Shown here: in pieces, positions 1 to 6,155 of the stretch
Layout: the number at the start of each line of letters is the position of its first letter
Numbering within the stretch: position 1 is the stretch's first letter
Assembly (NCBI GenBank): GCA_003696465.1
Contig: RFHG01000366.1
Location: 1-13,401, forward strand
Direction: 5' to 3'
Length of the DNA: 13,401 nt
Source of the DNA: Gammaproteobacteria bacterium
GTDB lineage: Bacteria; Pseudomonadota; Gammaproteobacteria; J044
Program-made: the position numbers and the translations under genes
The notes under the pieces: generated by a model
Seen by the model: only the letters and a program-made list of their open reading frames with translations
Databases searched by the model: none
What the model was told of the DNA's origin: nothing

Positions 1-38
1 CCAACCTTTGCCCCAACGGGCGGCGGGAAAAGTGGGGA

Positions 39-67
39 ATGATAGCGAAAATCGGGGCGCCGGTCAT
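39..67 (-). promoter_or_regulatory. sigma-70 promoter reading out of the window after mlaB
   Basis: On the minus strand a -35 match ATGACC (62-67; 4 of 6) and a -10 match TATCAT (39-44; 5 of 6) are separated by exactly 17 bases. It lies just past the mlaB stop and would start transcription near position 32, into sequence beyond the left edge. No start codon for the next gene is visible before the edge, so the downstream gene is unknown. Its presence suggests the mla operon ends at mlaB and a new transcription unit begins. The call rests on the motif match only. Confidence 0.5.
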
Positions 68-89
68 GCCAGCGGCAGAACAGGGCGTC

Positions 90-389
90 TCAGGCCAGAA
101 CCCCCGCCAGCGGGGCGTCCAGATCGAACACCTGCAGAAGGTTGCGCAGGGGGGCGGAGAGCCCGCTGAAACGCAGCCGCACATCCGCCTGACGCGCCTG
201 ACGCAGCCACTCGATCATCAACGCCACGGCAGCGCTGTCGACGACCTCCACCCGGCTCCAGTCGATATACAGCTCTCCGTTCCCTGCCGCCGGGCCCGGC
301 AGCTCCAGCAGCTCAGTCGCCGTCTGCAGGGTCACGCTTCCGATCACCTGCCAGGCACCCGGCGCGGACTGTCGCAGTTCAGCCTGCAT
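90..389 (-). CDS. mlaB: MlaB, STAS-domain subunit of the Mla phospholipid transporter
   Basis: 99 residues forming a single STAS domain, the usual size for MlaB. In the Mla complex this cytoplasmic protein binds the ATPase MlaF and supports assembly and activity of the MlaFEDB inner-membrane transporter. The visible signature is the stretch around residues 43-62 (DWSRVEVVDSAAVALMI), whose Asp-Ser pair (D51-S52) occupies the switch position of anti-sigma-factor-antagonist-like STAS domains. Its start overlaps the mlaC stop by 11 bases, so translational coupling is likely, and it is the last gene of mlaFEDCB. The sequence alone is a weak family match; position in the operon makes the assignment firm. 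The 89 bases beyond it hold only a promoter match. Confidence 0.9.
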   Translation of the reverse strand: MQAELRQSAPGAWQVIGSVTLQTATELLELPGPAAGNGELYIDWSRVEVVDSAAVALMIEWLRQARQADVRLRFSGLSAPLRNLLQVFDLDAPLAGVLA

Positions 390-1017
390 CGCTCACCTTG
401 CTGTTGCCGCCCTGCTCCCGGTTCTTGCGCTCGAGATCGGCGATCAGTGCATCCAGCCCCTGCTCGGAGATCTGGGTGGCAAAGCTGGTACGGTAGTTCT
501 TGACCAGGCTCAGTCCCTCGATGACCACGTCGTAGATGCGATATTCGCCATCCTTTGTGCGTCTCAGCTTGTAGTCCACGGGTATCGGCTTGCGACCCTT
601 GCGCAGGATCTCGGTCTGCACGGTGACATACTTGCCATCGCGCTGGCTGATGGTCTTGCGGAAGTTGATTTCGGTGTTGCCGGCATACTCGGACAGCGAG
701 CGGGTATAGGTGCGCACCAGCATGCCCTTGAAGGCCTCGATGAAGCGCTTCCTCTGCTCCGGGGTGGCCTTGCGCCAGTTCTTGGCCAGCACCAGCTTGC
801 TCATGGCGATGAAGTCCACCTTGGGCAGAATCACCTCGTTGACCAGGCCATAGAGAAAGGCCGGATCATTCTTCACCTTGTCCTGGTTGCTGGCCAGGAT
901 GTCGAGCACCTGCTGCGCGGTATCCCGTACCAGCCGCTCGGCATCCTCCACGGTGGCCGCCGAAACGGCCGTCACCAGACCGATGGCCATCAGCATTGCT
1001 GCCATGAAGCGTCGCAT
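379..1017 (-). CDS. mlaC: MlaC, periplasmic phospholipid-binding carrier
   Basis: 212 residues, close to the 211 of E. coli MlaC. It carries phospholipid through the periplasm between the outer-membrane MlaA-porin complex and the inner-membrane MlaFEDB transporter. Residues 1-20 are a Sec signal peptide (MRRFMAAMLM start, hydrophobic core, cleavage after VSA). The body shows the family pattern: a helical N-terminus (VRDTAQQVLDIL), then PKVDFIAMSKLVLAKNWR, and a C-terminal beta-rich part (YRIYDVVIEGLSLVKNYR). The start lies 5 bases after the mlaD stop, and the ribosome site AAGGAG is made by the last codons of mlaD. A second Met at position 5 is a less likely start. Reported roles in retrograde versus anterograde transport come from other species. 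Confidence 0.95.
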   Translation of the reverse strand: MRRFMAAMLMAIGLVTAVSAATVEDAERLVRDTAQQVLDILASNQDKVKNDPAFLYGLVNEVILPKVDFIAMSKLVLAKNWRKATPEQRKRFIEAFKGMLVRTYTRSLSEYAGNTEINFRKTISQRDGKYVTVQTEILRKGRKPIPVDYKLRRTKDGEYRIYDVVIEGLSLVKNYRTSFATQISEQGLDALIADLERKNREQGGNSKVSDAG

Positions 1018-1022
1018 TTCCC

Positions 1023-1493
1023 CTACTCCTTGCTCGTCATGTTCACCAGGAACTGGCCGATGATGTTTTCCAGCACCAGTGCCGACTGGGTGTGCTCGAT
1101 CACATCCCCATCTTTCAGGACATCCTCTTCCGCTCCGGGTTCCAGCGCGATGTACTGCTCACCGAGCAATCCGGCAGTGTAGATACTGGCAGAGGTGTCG
1201 ATCGGGAATGCGTTGTATTCCGGGGCAATCGTCATGGTCACGACGGCATTGAACTCCCTGCTGTCGTAGCGAATATCGGTCACGCGGCCGACCCGCACAC
1301 CCGAGACCGTCACCGGCGCCTTCACCTTGAGGCCGCCGATGTTCTCGAACCGTGCCTGCACATGGTAGCCGTCACTGCCGCCCAGGCCGCCGAAATCGCC
1401 CAGGTTGCTCACCTTCATGGCCAGCACGAACAGTGCACCAAGCCCCAGCGCCACGAACACGCCGACCAGGATTTCCATCGTTCTCGTCGTCAT
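1023..1493 (-). CDS. mlaD: MlaD, MCE-domain membrane protein of the Mla transporter
   Basis: 156 residues: a short cytoplasmic N-terminus, one transmembrane helix (about residues 7-27), and one MCE domain (about 42-118) with conserved GLKVKAPVTVSGVRVGRV and LLGEQYIALEPG. MlaD forms a hexameric ring in the periplasm that binds lipid and passes it between MlaC and the MlaE permease. It is shorter than E. coli MlaD (183 aa), the difference lying in the helical C-terminal tail, which here ends LENIIGQFLVNMTSKE. The ATG is preceded by a GAGGT ribosome site. It sits 10 bases after mlaE and 5 before mlaC, within one operon. Confidence 0.96.
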   Translation of the reverse strand: MTTRTMEILVGVFVALGLGALFVLAMKVSNLGDFGGLGGSDGYHVQARFENIGGLKVKAPVTVSGVRVGRVTDIRYDSREFNAVVTMTIAPEYNAFPIDTSASIYTAGLLGEQYIALEPGAEEDVLKDGDVIEHTQSALVLENIIGQFLVNMTSKE

Positions 1494-1503
1494 TGCCTGT
1501 ACC

Positions 1504-2283
1504 TCACAGACCGAACATGATGCCGGTCAGGATGAAATCGAGTGCCAGCACTGCCAGCGAGGAATTGACCACCGTGCGCGTGGTGGCACGGCTCACGCCC
1601 TCCGAGGTCGGTACCGTATCGTAGCCCTCGAAGACAGCGATCCAGGTCACCACCACACCAAACACCACGCCCTTGATGAGCCCGTTGATCACGTCCTCGC
1701 GCAGGTCCACCTTGCTCTGGATCTGCGACCAGTAGGCGCCATCGTCGACCCCGAGCAGGCCAACGCCCACGAAATAGCCGCCATACACGCCAATGGCGGT
1801 AAAGATGGCCACCAGCAGGGGCATCGACAGGACCCCGGCCAGAAAGCGCGGAGCAATGACCCGCTTCATCGGATCGACCGCCATCATCTCCATGCCGGAG
1901 AGCTGCTCGGTGGCCTTCATAAGGCCGATCTCGGCGGTAAGCGCGGATCCGGCACGGCCGGCAAACAGCAGCGCCGTGACCACCGGCCCCAGTTCGCGCA
2001 CCAGAGTCAGCGCCACTACTACGCCGAGCGACTCCTCGGCGCCGAACTTGACCAGGGTGACATAGCCCTGCAGCCCCAGCACCATGCCCACGAACAGGCC
2101 CGATACCATGATGATCAGCAGTGAGAGCGTGCCCACCGAGTACAGCTCGCGCAGCAGCAGGGAAGGTCTTGGCAGTACGGCAGGCAGGCTGGCCAGCATG
2201 CGCAGGAAGAACAGCGAGCCGCGGCCCAGCCGCTCGAAACGGGACAGGGCCCAGTGGCCCAGAGCCTGGAGCTGATCAAGCAT
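1504..2283 (-). CDS. mlaE: MlaE, permease of the Mla phospholipid ABC transporter
   Basis: 259 residues from the chosen ATG, with several hydrophobic segments and the MlaE-family core. The most conserved part is residues 97-138, including ELGPVVTALLFAGRAG and KATEQLSGMEMMAVDP, which includes the coupling region facing the ATPase. Two copies form the lipid path in the inner membrane beneath the MlaD ring. The start at 2283 overlaps the mlaF stop by 8 bases and has GGAGG 11 bases upstream. Longer versions starting further upstream would lie inside mlaF and add a Cys/Arg-rich tail not seen in the family, so I rejected them. Confidence 0.96.
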   Translation of the reverse strand: MLDQLQALGHWALSRFERLGRGSLFFLRMLASLPAVLPRPSLLLRELYSVGTLSLLIIMVSGLFVGMVLGLQGYVTLVKFGAEESLGVVVALTLVRELGPVVTALLFAGRAGSALTAEIGLMKATEQLSGMEMMAVDPMKRVIAPRFLAGVLSMPLLVAIFTAIGVYGGYFVGVGLLGVDDGAYWSQIQSKVDLREDVINGLIKGVVFGVVVTWIAVFEGYDTVPTSEGVSRATTRTVVNSSLAVLALDFILTGIMFGL

Positions 2284-3118
2284 CGGCCAGCAGGTCCTCC
2301 AGGTAGTCGGGTGCCGGATAGTGGAACGGCACCGGGCCGTCCGGCAGACCTTCCAGAAACTGACGCACCCACGCGTTGCCGGTCTCGCGCAGGGCCTCAG
2401 GGGTGCCGGACTCGACCACCCGCCCCTCGGAAATGACATAGACCAGATCGGCTATGGAGGTCGTCTCGGCCACATCGTGCGAGACCACGATACTGGTGAT
2501 ACCGAGCGCCTCGTTGAGACGACGGATGAGGCTAACGATGGTGCCCATGGTGATCGGGTCCAGTCCGGTGAACGGTTCATCGTACATGATCATCATCGGA
2601 TCCAGCGCCATGGCCCGGGCCAGGGCCACACGCCGGGCCATGCCGCCCGAAAGCTCGCTCGGCATCAGGTCACGGGCTCCGCGCAGACCCACGGCATGGA
2701 GCTTCATCAGCACCAGCTCGCGGATCATGCGCTCCGGCAGGCGGGTGTGCTCGCGATAGGGGAAGGCCACATTCTCGAACACACTGAGGTCGGTCAGCAG
2801 CGCCCCGCTCTGGAACAGCATGCCCATGCGCTTGCGCAGGGCATAGAGCTGCTCCCGGCCCAGGCGGTGCACATCCTCCCCGTCGACCAGGATGCGTCCC
2901 TGCTGCGGGCGAAGCTGGCCGCCGATCAGCTTGAGCAGGGTGGTCTTGCCGGTACCGCTGGGGCCCATGATGGCCGTGACCTGGCCACGCGGGATGATGA
3001 GATCGAGGCCGCGGAAGATGGGCCGGCTGCCGCGCGAGAAATGCAGGTCCTCGACCACGACCAGCGGTTCCGCCGTCCGTGTCGCCCCTGCCTCGCTGTC
3101 GTTGCCCGTCTGCGTCAT
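2276..3118 (-). CDS. mlaF: MlaF, ATPase of the Mla phospholipid ABC transporter
   Basis: 280 residues with all ABC ATPase elements: Walker A GPSGTGKTT (52-60), Q-loop Gln103, signature LSGGM (156-160), Walker B with D180-E181, and H-loop His214. The ending (LEGLPDGPVPFHYP, from about 255) matches the C-terminal extension of E. coli MlaF (LDGIADGPVPFRYP), which separates MlaF from generic ABC ATPases. It powers the MlaFEDB complex. The start is the only ATG that fits the family N-terminus, about 11 residues longer than in E. coli. No Shine-Dalgarno sequence precedes it; the bases before ATG are CGCCGCATC, and the promoter match upstream implies a leader of only about 3 bases. Overlap with mlaE suggests coupled translation. 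Confidence 0.97.
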   Translation of the reverse strand: MTQTGNDSEAGATRTAEPLVVVEDLHFSRGSRPIFRGLDLIIPRGQVTAIMGPSGTGKTTLLKLIGGQLRPQQGRILVDGEDVHRLGREQLYALRKRMGMLFQSGALLTDLSVFENVAFPYREHTRLPERMIRELVLMKLHAVGLRGARDLMPSELSGGMARRVALARAMALDPMMIMYDEPFTGLDPITMGTIVSLIRRLNEALGITSIVVSHDVAETTSIADLVYVISEGRVVESGTPEALRETGNAWVRQFLEGLPDGPVPFHYPAPDYLEDLLADA

Positions 3119-3127
3119 GATGCGGCG

Positions 3128-3156
3128 ATTGTGTGGCCATGCACCCGGCCTGTCAA
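3128..3156 (-). promoter_or_regulatory. strong sigma-70 promoter for mlaFEDCB
   Basis: On the minus strand a perfect -35 TTGACA (3151-3156) is followed by a 17-base spacer and the -10 CACAAT (3128-3133; 4 of 6). The -35 hexamer contains the TGA stop of the chaN-like gene. Predicted transcription start is near 3121, three bases before the mlaF ATG. The mla operon can therefore be expressed independently of the lipoprotein gene upstream. Confidence 0.65.
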
Positions 3157-4046
3157 TGCGCCCCGCCCTGCCGGCGCATCTGCTCGAGCTGGCGACGAAA
3201 GCGTGTGCAGGGATCCTCCTTCGACACCGGGGCAATCGGCAGCACGAAATCCCATGCTCCGGCCCGCACGCTATCCTGCTGCGGCAAGGGCGCCTCTTCC
3301 TCCGAGTGCTCGATCAGGCCCACGCTCAGCACCCGCCCGGGCAGAAAGCGCGGTACGCCAAAGTCACGGCGCACATGCCCGTTGCCTGCCACCAGCACGG
3401 CAGGGCTGCCGGCCTCCAGCAGACTCCGGGCCAGCGCCGCGTCGCGCAGTGCCTGCAGCCCGACCAGCCGCTCGACGGTACGCGCATCGGCCATGCCGCA
3501 ATGGGCCTGGTCGATGCGCTCCGCCAGCCGCTTCCGGGCCGGATCACTCAGGGGATGGGCCTGATCCAGCGCCCGGATGGCGGCAGGTATCCGGGCCGGG
3601 TCACGCAATGTGGCCGCTTCCAGATTGCCCCCGCGTACCGGCAGGGCACTGCGCTGCAGCACCTCCAGCAACGGCACATAGCGCGTGACCGGCCAGCCGC
3701 CGGCTTCCATGGCGGCACGGCGGTCGGCATCGCTGGCGGCCGGCTGCCCCCGCACGATCTGCTCCATGACCACTGTCGGGTTTTTCCCGCGCGCATGCAG
3801 CGCCTCGATCAGCCGGGCCTGAAGCCGGTGCGCCTGCTCGCTGTCGTGTACCTCGCCCAGCAACACCCAGTCCGCTCCGGCCAGGCGCTCGGCCACCCGG
3901 TCGAGCCCGACCCAGCGGCCCTCGGCCGGCACCCAGGCCCGCATCTCCGCTTCCGATCGAACGGGCATTTCACCACAGCCGGCAAGAAGCGCAGCCAGTA
4001 GCAGCGCGAACCACCCCGGAAATGTGATTCCTTTGGGCAAAGACAT
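3153..4046 (-). CDS. ChaN-family (DUF399) lipoprotein
   Basis: 297 residues. The N-terminus is a lipoprotein signal with lipobox LLAGC, so Cys24 would be lipidated. The body follows the ChaN/PhuW/DUF399 pattern: LLGEVHDSEQAHRLQ (about 62-76), VVMEQIVRGQ (92-101) and VAGNGHVRRDFGVP (219-232). His67 and His224 sit where the family places its conserved histidines. ChaN of Campylobacter is an outer-membrane-associated lipoprotein that binds haem as a dimer and is linked to iron uptake; the role here is not proven. The ATG at 4046 has AGGGGA nine bases upstream. No iron-transport gene is visible nearby; instead mlaF starts 34 bases downstream. It is divergent from the DUF1244 gene. Confidence 0.85.
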   Translation of the reverse strand: MSLPKGITFPGWFALLLAALLAGCGEMPVRSEAEMRAWVPAEGRWVGLDRVAERLAGADWVLLGEVHDSEQAHRLQARLIEALHARGKNPTVVMEQIVRGQPAASDADRRAAMEAGGWPVTRYVPLLEVLQRSALPVRGGNLEAATLRDPARIPAAIRALDQAHPLSDPARKRLAERIDQAHCGMADARTVERLVGLQALRDAALARSLLEAGSPAVLVAGNGHVRRDFGVPRFLPGRVLSVGLIEHSEEEAPLPQQDSVRAGAWDFVLPIAPVSKEDPCTRFRRQLEQMRRQGGAH

Positions 4047-4061
4047 GACGAGCCGTCCCCT

Positions 4062-4091
4062 TTGTTGCGCCGGAAAGGGAAGGAGTATACC
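4062..4091 (+). promoter_or_regulatory. candidate promoter for DUF1244-rnd
   Basis: TTGTTG (4062-4067) and TATACC (4086-4091) are spaced by 18 bases on the plus strand, giving a start near 4098 and a leader of about 30 bases. The -10 shares a GTATAC palindrome (4085-4090) with the opposing promoter. Both hexamers are imperfect. Confidence 0.35.
4084..4089 (-). promoter_or_regulatory. candidate -10 box for the chaN-like gene
   Basis: The minus strand reads TATACT (5 of 6 to consensus) 37 bases before the chaN-like start codon. No good -35 is seen; the hexamer at 17 bases is GTCATG (4107-4112), so an activator may be needed or the call may be wrong. It overlaps the -10 of the divergent promoter. 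Confidence 0.35.
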
Positions 4092-4127
4092 GTTCGGCCC
4101 ATCGCCCATGACCCCCTGGAGCCTTTC

Positions 4128-4436
4128 ATGGAACTCGACGACCGTACCCGCACCGAAATCGAGGCTGCCGTCTTCAACCGGCTGCTCGATCATCTGCGCA
4201 CGCGCACCGATGTGCAGAACATCGACCTGATGATTCTCGCCGGCTTCTGCCGCAACTGCTTCTCCAAGTGGTACAAGGAAGCCGCGGCCGAACGCGGTAT
4301 CGAGCTGGAGCTGGACCAGACCCGCGAGATCATATACGGCATGCCCTACGAGGAGTGGAAGGCGAAATACCAGAAGGAAGCCACACCGGAACAGCTCGAA
4401 GCCTTCCGGAAGCAGCAGGAGTCGACGGGCGCGTGA
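4128..4436 (+). CDS. DUF1244 family protein of unknown function
   Basis: 102 residues matching the small DUF1244 (SMc04008-like) family, which is mostly helical and of unknown function. The central signature is FNRLLDHLRTRTDVQNIDLM followed by AGFCRNCFSKWY, with a C-x-x-C pair at Cys41 and Cys44 that could bind metal or be redox active; that role is inference. The end is charged and helical (EEWKAKYQKEATPEQLEAFR). The ATG has GGAG six bases upstream; a longer version from 4062 would begin inside the promoter region and is rejected. Its TGA overlaps the GTG start of rnd by 4 bases, so the two are probably translated together. Confidence 0.88.
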   Translation: MELDDRTRTEIEAAVFNRLLDHLRTRTDVQNIDLMILAGFCRNCFSKWYKEAAAERGIELELDQTREIIYGMPYEEWKAKYQKEATPEQLEAFRKQQESTGA

Positions 4437-5599
4437 GCGACGACATCCTCTGGATCGACACGGCCGATGCACTGACCGGACTCTGCAACCGCCTGGCGCA
4501 GAGCCCCTGGCTGTGCCTCGATACCGAATTCCTGCGCGAGAAGACCTACCGACCGCAGCTCTGCCTGATCCAGGTCGCGGATGCCGACACCATTGCCTGC
4601 ATCGACCCCCTGGCCATCGACGACCTGGAACCCCTCAACGCCCTGCTGCGCGATGAACGGATTACCAAGGTACTGCATTCGGCCAGTCAGGATCTGGAGA
4701 TCTTTGCCATTCGCGAGGGCTTCGTCCCGGCACCGGTGTTCGACACCCAGGTGGCCGCCGCCCTGATGGGCATGGGCGACCAGGTTGGCTACGGTCGGCT
4801 GGTGGAGGAGATGCTCGGCGTGCAGCTCGACAAGGCCCACAGCCGCACCGACTGGACACGACGGCCGCTTTCCCGCGCGCAGATCGAATATGCCGCGGAC
4901 GATGTGCGCTGGCTGCGCAAGATCTACCTGCGCCAGCAGCAATGGCTGACCGAGCGCGGCCGACTGGACTGGCTGCAGGCAGACTTTGCGGCCCTCACCG
5001 ACCCTGCACGCTACCAGCCGGATCCTGAGGCCGCCTGGCTGCGGGTCAAGGGCATCCAGCGACTGCGCCCGGCACAGCTCGCCGTGCTGCGGGAATTGGC
5101 AGCCTGGCGCGAACGCGAGGCCGTGGCCAGCGACCGTCCCCGACGCTGGATCCTCAAGGATGAAGTCCTGATCGATCTCGCCCGTCGCCGGCCGAAGAAT
5201 GAATCCGAACTGGCCGACATCCGCGGGCTGGAAACACGCACCATACAACGCCATGGCCGCGTGCTGCTGGAACTGATCGAAAGCGCATCCGCCCTGCCGC
5301 GAGAAGAATGGCCCGCCCTGCCCGAACGCAAGCGCCTGCAGCCCCGGCAGGAGGCCATCATCGACCTGCTGATGGCGAGCCTGCGCCAGTCCGCACTGGA
5401 GGCGGAAATCAGCCCCCAGGCCATCGCCGGGCGCAAGGACCTGGAGCGGCTTGTTCTGGGCGAGCGGGCACTGCCCCTGCTGCGCGGCTGGCGAAAAGAG
5501 CTGGTGGGTGAACGCCTGCTGGACCTCATCGAGGGGCGCAGTGCGCTGGGCATCGATGCCGAGGGGCTGGTGGTCGTTCCGCGCGGGGAAGACAGGTAA
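4433..5599 (+). CDS. rnd: Ribonuclease D
   Basis: 388 residues from a GTG start, against 375 for E. coli RNase D. This 3'-5' exoribonuclease trims the 3' ends of tRNA precursors and other small RNAs. The DEDDy catalytic set is complete: Asp30 and Glu32 (LDTEFLREKTYRP), Asp87 (HSASQDLEIF), and Tyr153 with Asp157 (YAADDVRWL). One HRDC domain is clear at about 210-285 (LAVLRELAAWREREA, then LADIRGLETRTIQRHG), and a second, more diverged one follows to the C-terminus. The GTG start overlaps the DUF1244 stop by 4 bases and has AGGAG 11 bases upstream. The gene ends one base from the convergent gene at 5601, with no terminator hairpin between them. Confidence 0.96.
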   Translation: MSDDILWIDTADALTGLCNRLAQSPWLCLDTEFLREKTYRPQLCLIQVADADTIACIDPLAIDDLEPLNALLRDERITKVLHSASQDLEIFAIREGFVPAPVFDTQVAAALMGMGDQVGYGRLVEEMLGVQLDKAHSRTDWTRRPLSRAQIEYAADDVRWLRKIYLRQQQWLTERGRLDWLQADFAALTDPARYQPDPEAAWLRVKGIQRLRPAQLAVLRELAAWREREAVASDRPRRWILKDEVLIDLARRRPKNESELADIRGLETRTIQRHGRVLLELIESASALPREEWPALPERKRLQPRQEAIIDLLMASLRQSALEAEISPQAIAGRKDLERLVLGERALPLLRGWRKELVGERLLDLIEGRSALGIDAEGLVVVPRGEDR

Positions 5600-5600
5600 T

Positions 5601-6155
5601 CTACAGCCCCATCAGATCGACCAGGGTCTGCAGGGTCTCGAACCGTGCCCGCGGGGCCTCCACCAGGAGCACCGGCGCATCCAGTGCACAGGCCTGCTCG
5701 AAGGACTCCAGCAGCGCCCGTAATGCGCGCGGGCTCTCATCCCCCTGCAGGGTCAAAAGGCCCGGGCCGCGGGCCTGCGGACGCTGAGATGACCAGCAAT
5801 CGGACTCGGGCCACAGTGGTACCGGGACTCCTTCCAGGGGGCGGTCGGCAATGATTCCCTCGAGGTGCTGGCCCAGGGCCGACAGCGCGGCGCCTTCCGG
5901 CATGTCCGAGCCGCGCAGGTCCAGCCACAGGCGGAAATCCTCGTTCTGCAACTCGTCGAGCAGTTCGGCCCAGTCAGCCGCGCCATGCAGCGCACACTGC
6001 ACATCCAGCTCATCCGGTCGCAACAGGGCCACGGGCAGTTCGTTGGCCAGGAAATCGAAGACCCAGTCCCCGGGCAGGTCGGGCGGGTAGTAGTGCTGAT
6101 CCCAGTCGCAGGGATGCAGGCCGATGCTGCCAAGGCGCAGGTTGGCCTGCGCCAT
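5601..6155 (-). CDS. uncharacterised protein with DUF72/YecE-like N-terminus
   Basis: 184 residues; I do not recognise it as a named protein. The first 45 residues (LGSIGLHPCDW, then HYYPPDLPGDWVFDFLANELPVALL) resemble the opening of DUF72/YecE proteins, which have a G-x-x-G-W motif followed by FYP-x-x-LP. The rest is shorter than a full DUF72 barrel and lacks motifs I can identify, apart from alternating hydrophobic strands such as FRLWLDLRG and APVLLVEAPRA. It may be a reduced or diverged member. No signal peptide is visible, so it is probably cytoplasmic. The ATG overlaps the amidase stop by one base (TGATG), implying coupled expression. In E. coli mutL follows the amidase at this position. 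Confidence 0.75.
   Translation of the reverse strand: MAQANLRLGSIGLHPCDWDQHYYPPDLPGDWVFDFLANELPVALLRPDELDVQCALHGAADWAELLDELQNEDFRLWLDLRGSDMPEGAALSALGQHLEGIIADRPLEGVPVPLWPESDCWSSQRPQARGPGLLTLQGDESPRALRALLESFEQACALDAPVLLVEAPRARFETLQTLVDLMGL

Noticed and set aside
2284..2439. A longer MlaE starting at 2439
   Set aside because: The extra 52 residues lie inside mlaF in another frame, are Cys/Arg/Pro-rich and have no counterpart in MlaE proteins.
2321..3688. A 455-codon plus-strand open frame opposite mlaF and the chaN-like gene
   Set aside because: It lies antisense to two well-recognised genes, its translation is rich in Gln, His, Arg and Pro with no recognisable domain, and long antisense frames are expected in GC-rich DNA.
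4062..4127. A longer DUF1244 protein starting at 4062
   Set aside because: That start overlaps the predicted promoter and lacks a ribosome site, whereas the ATG at 4128 has GGAG at correct spacing and fits the family length.
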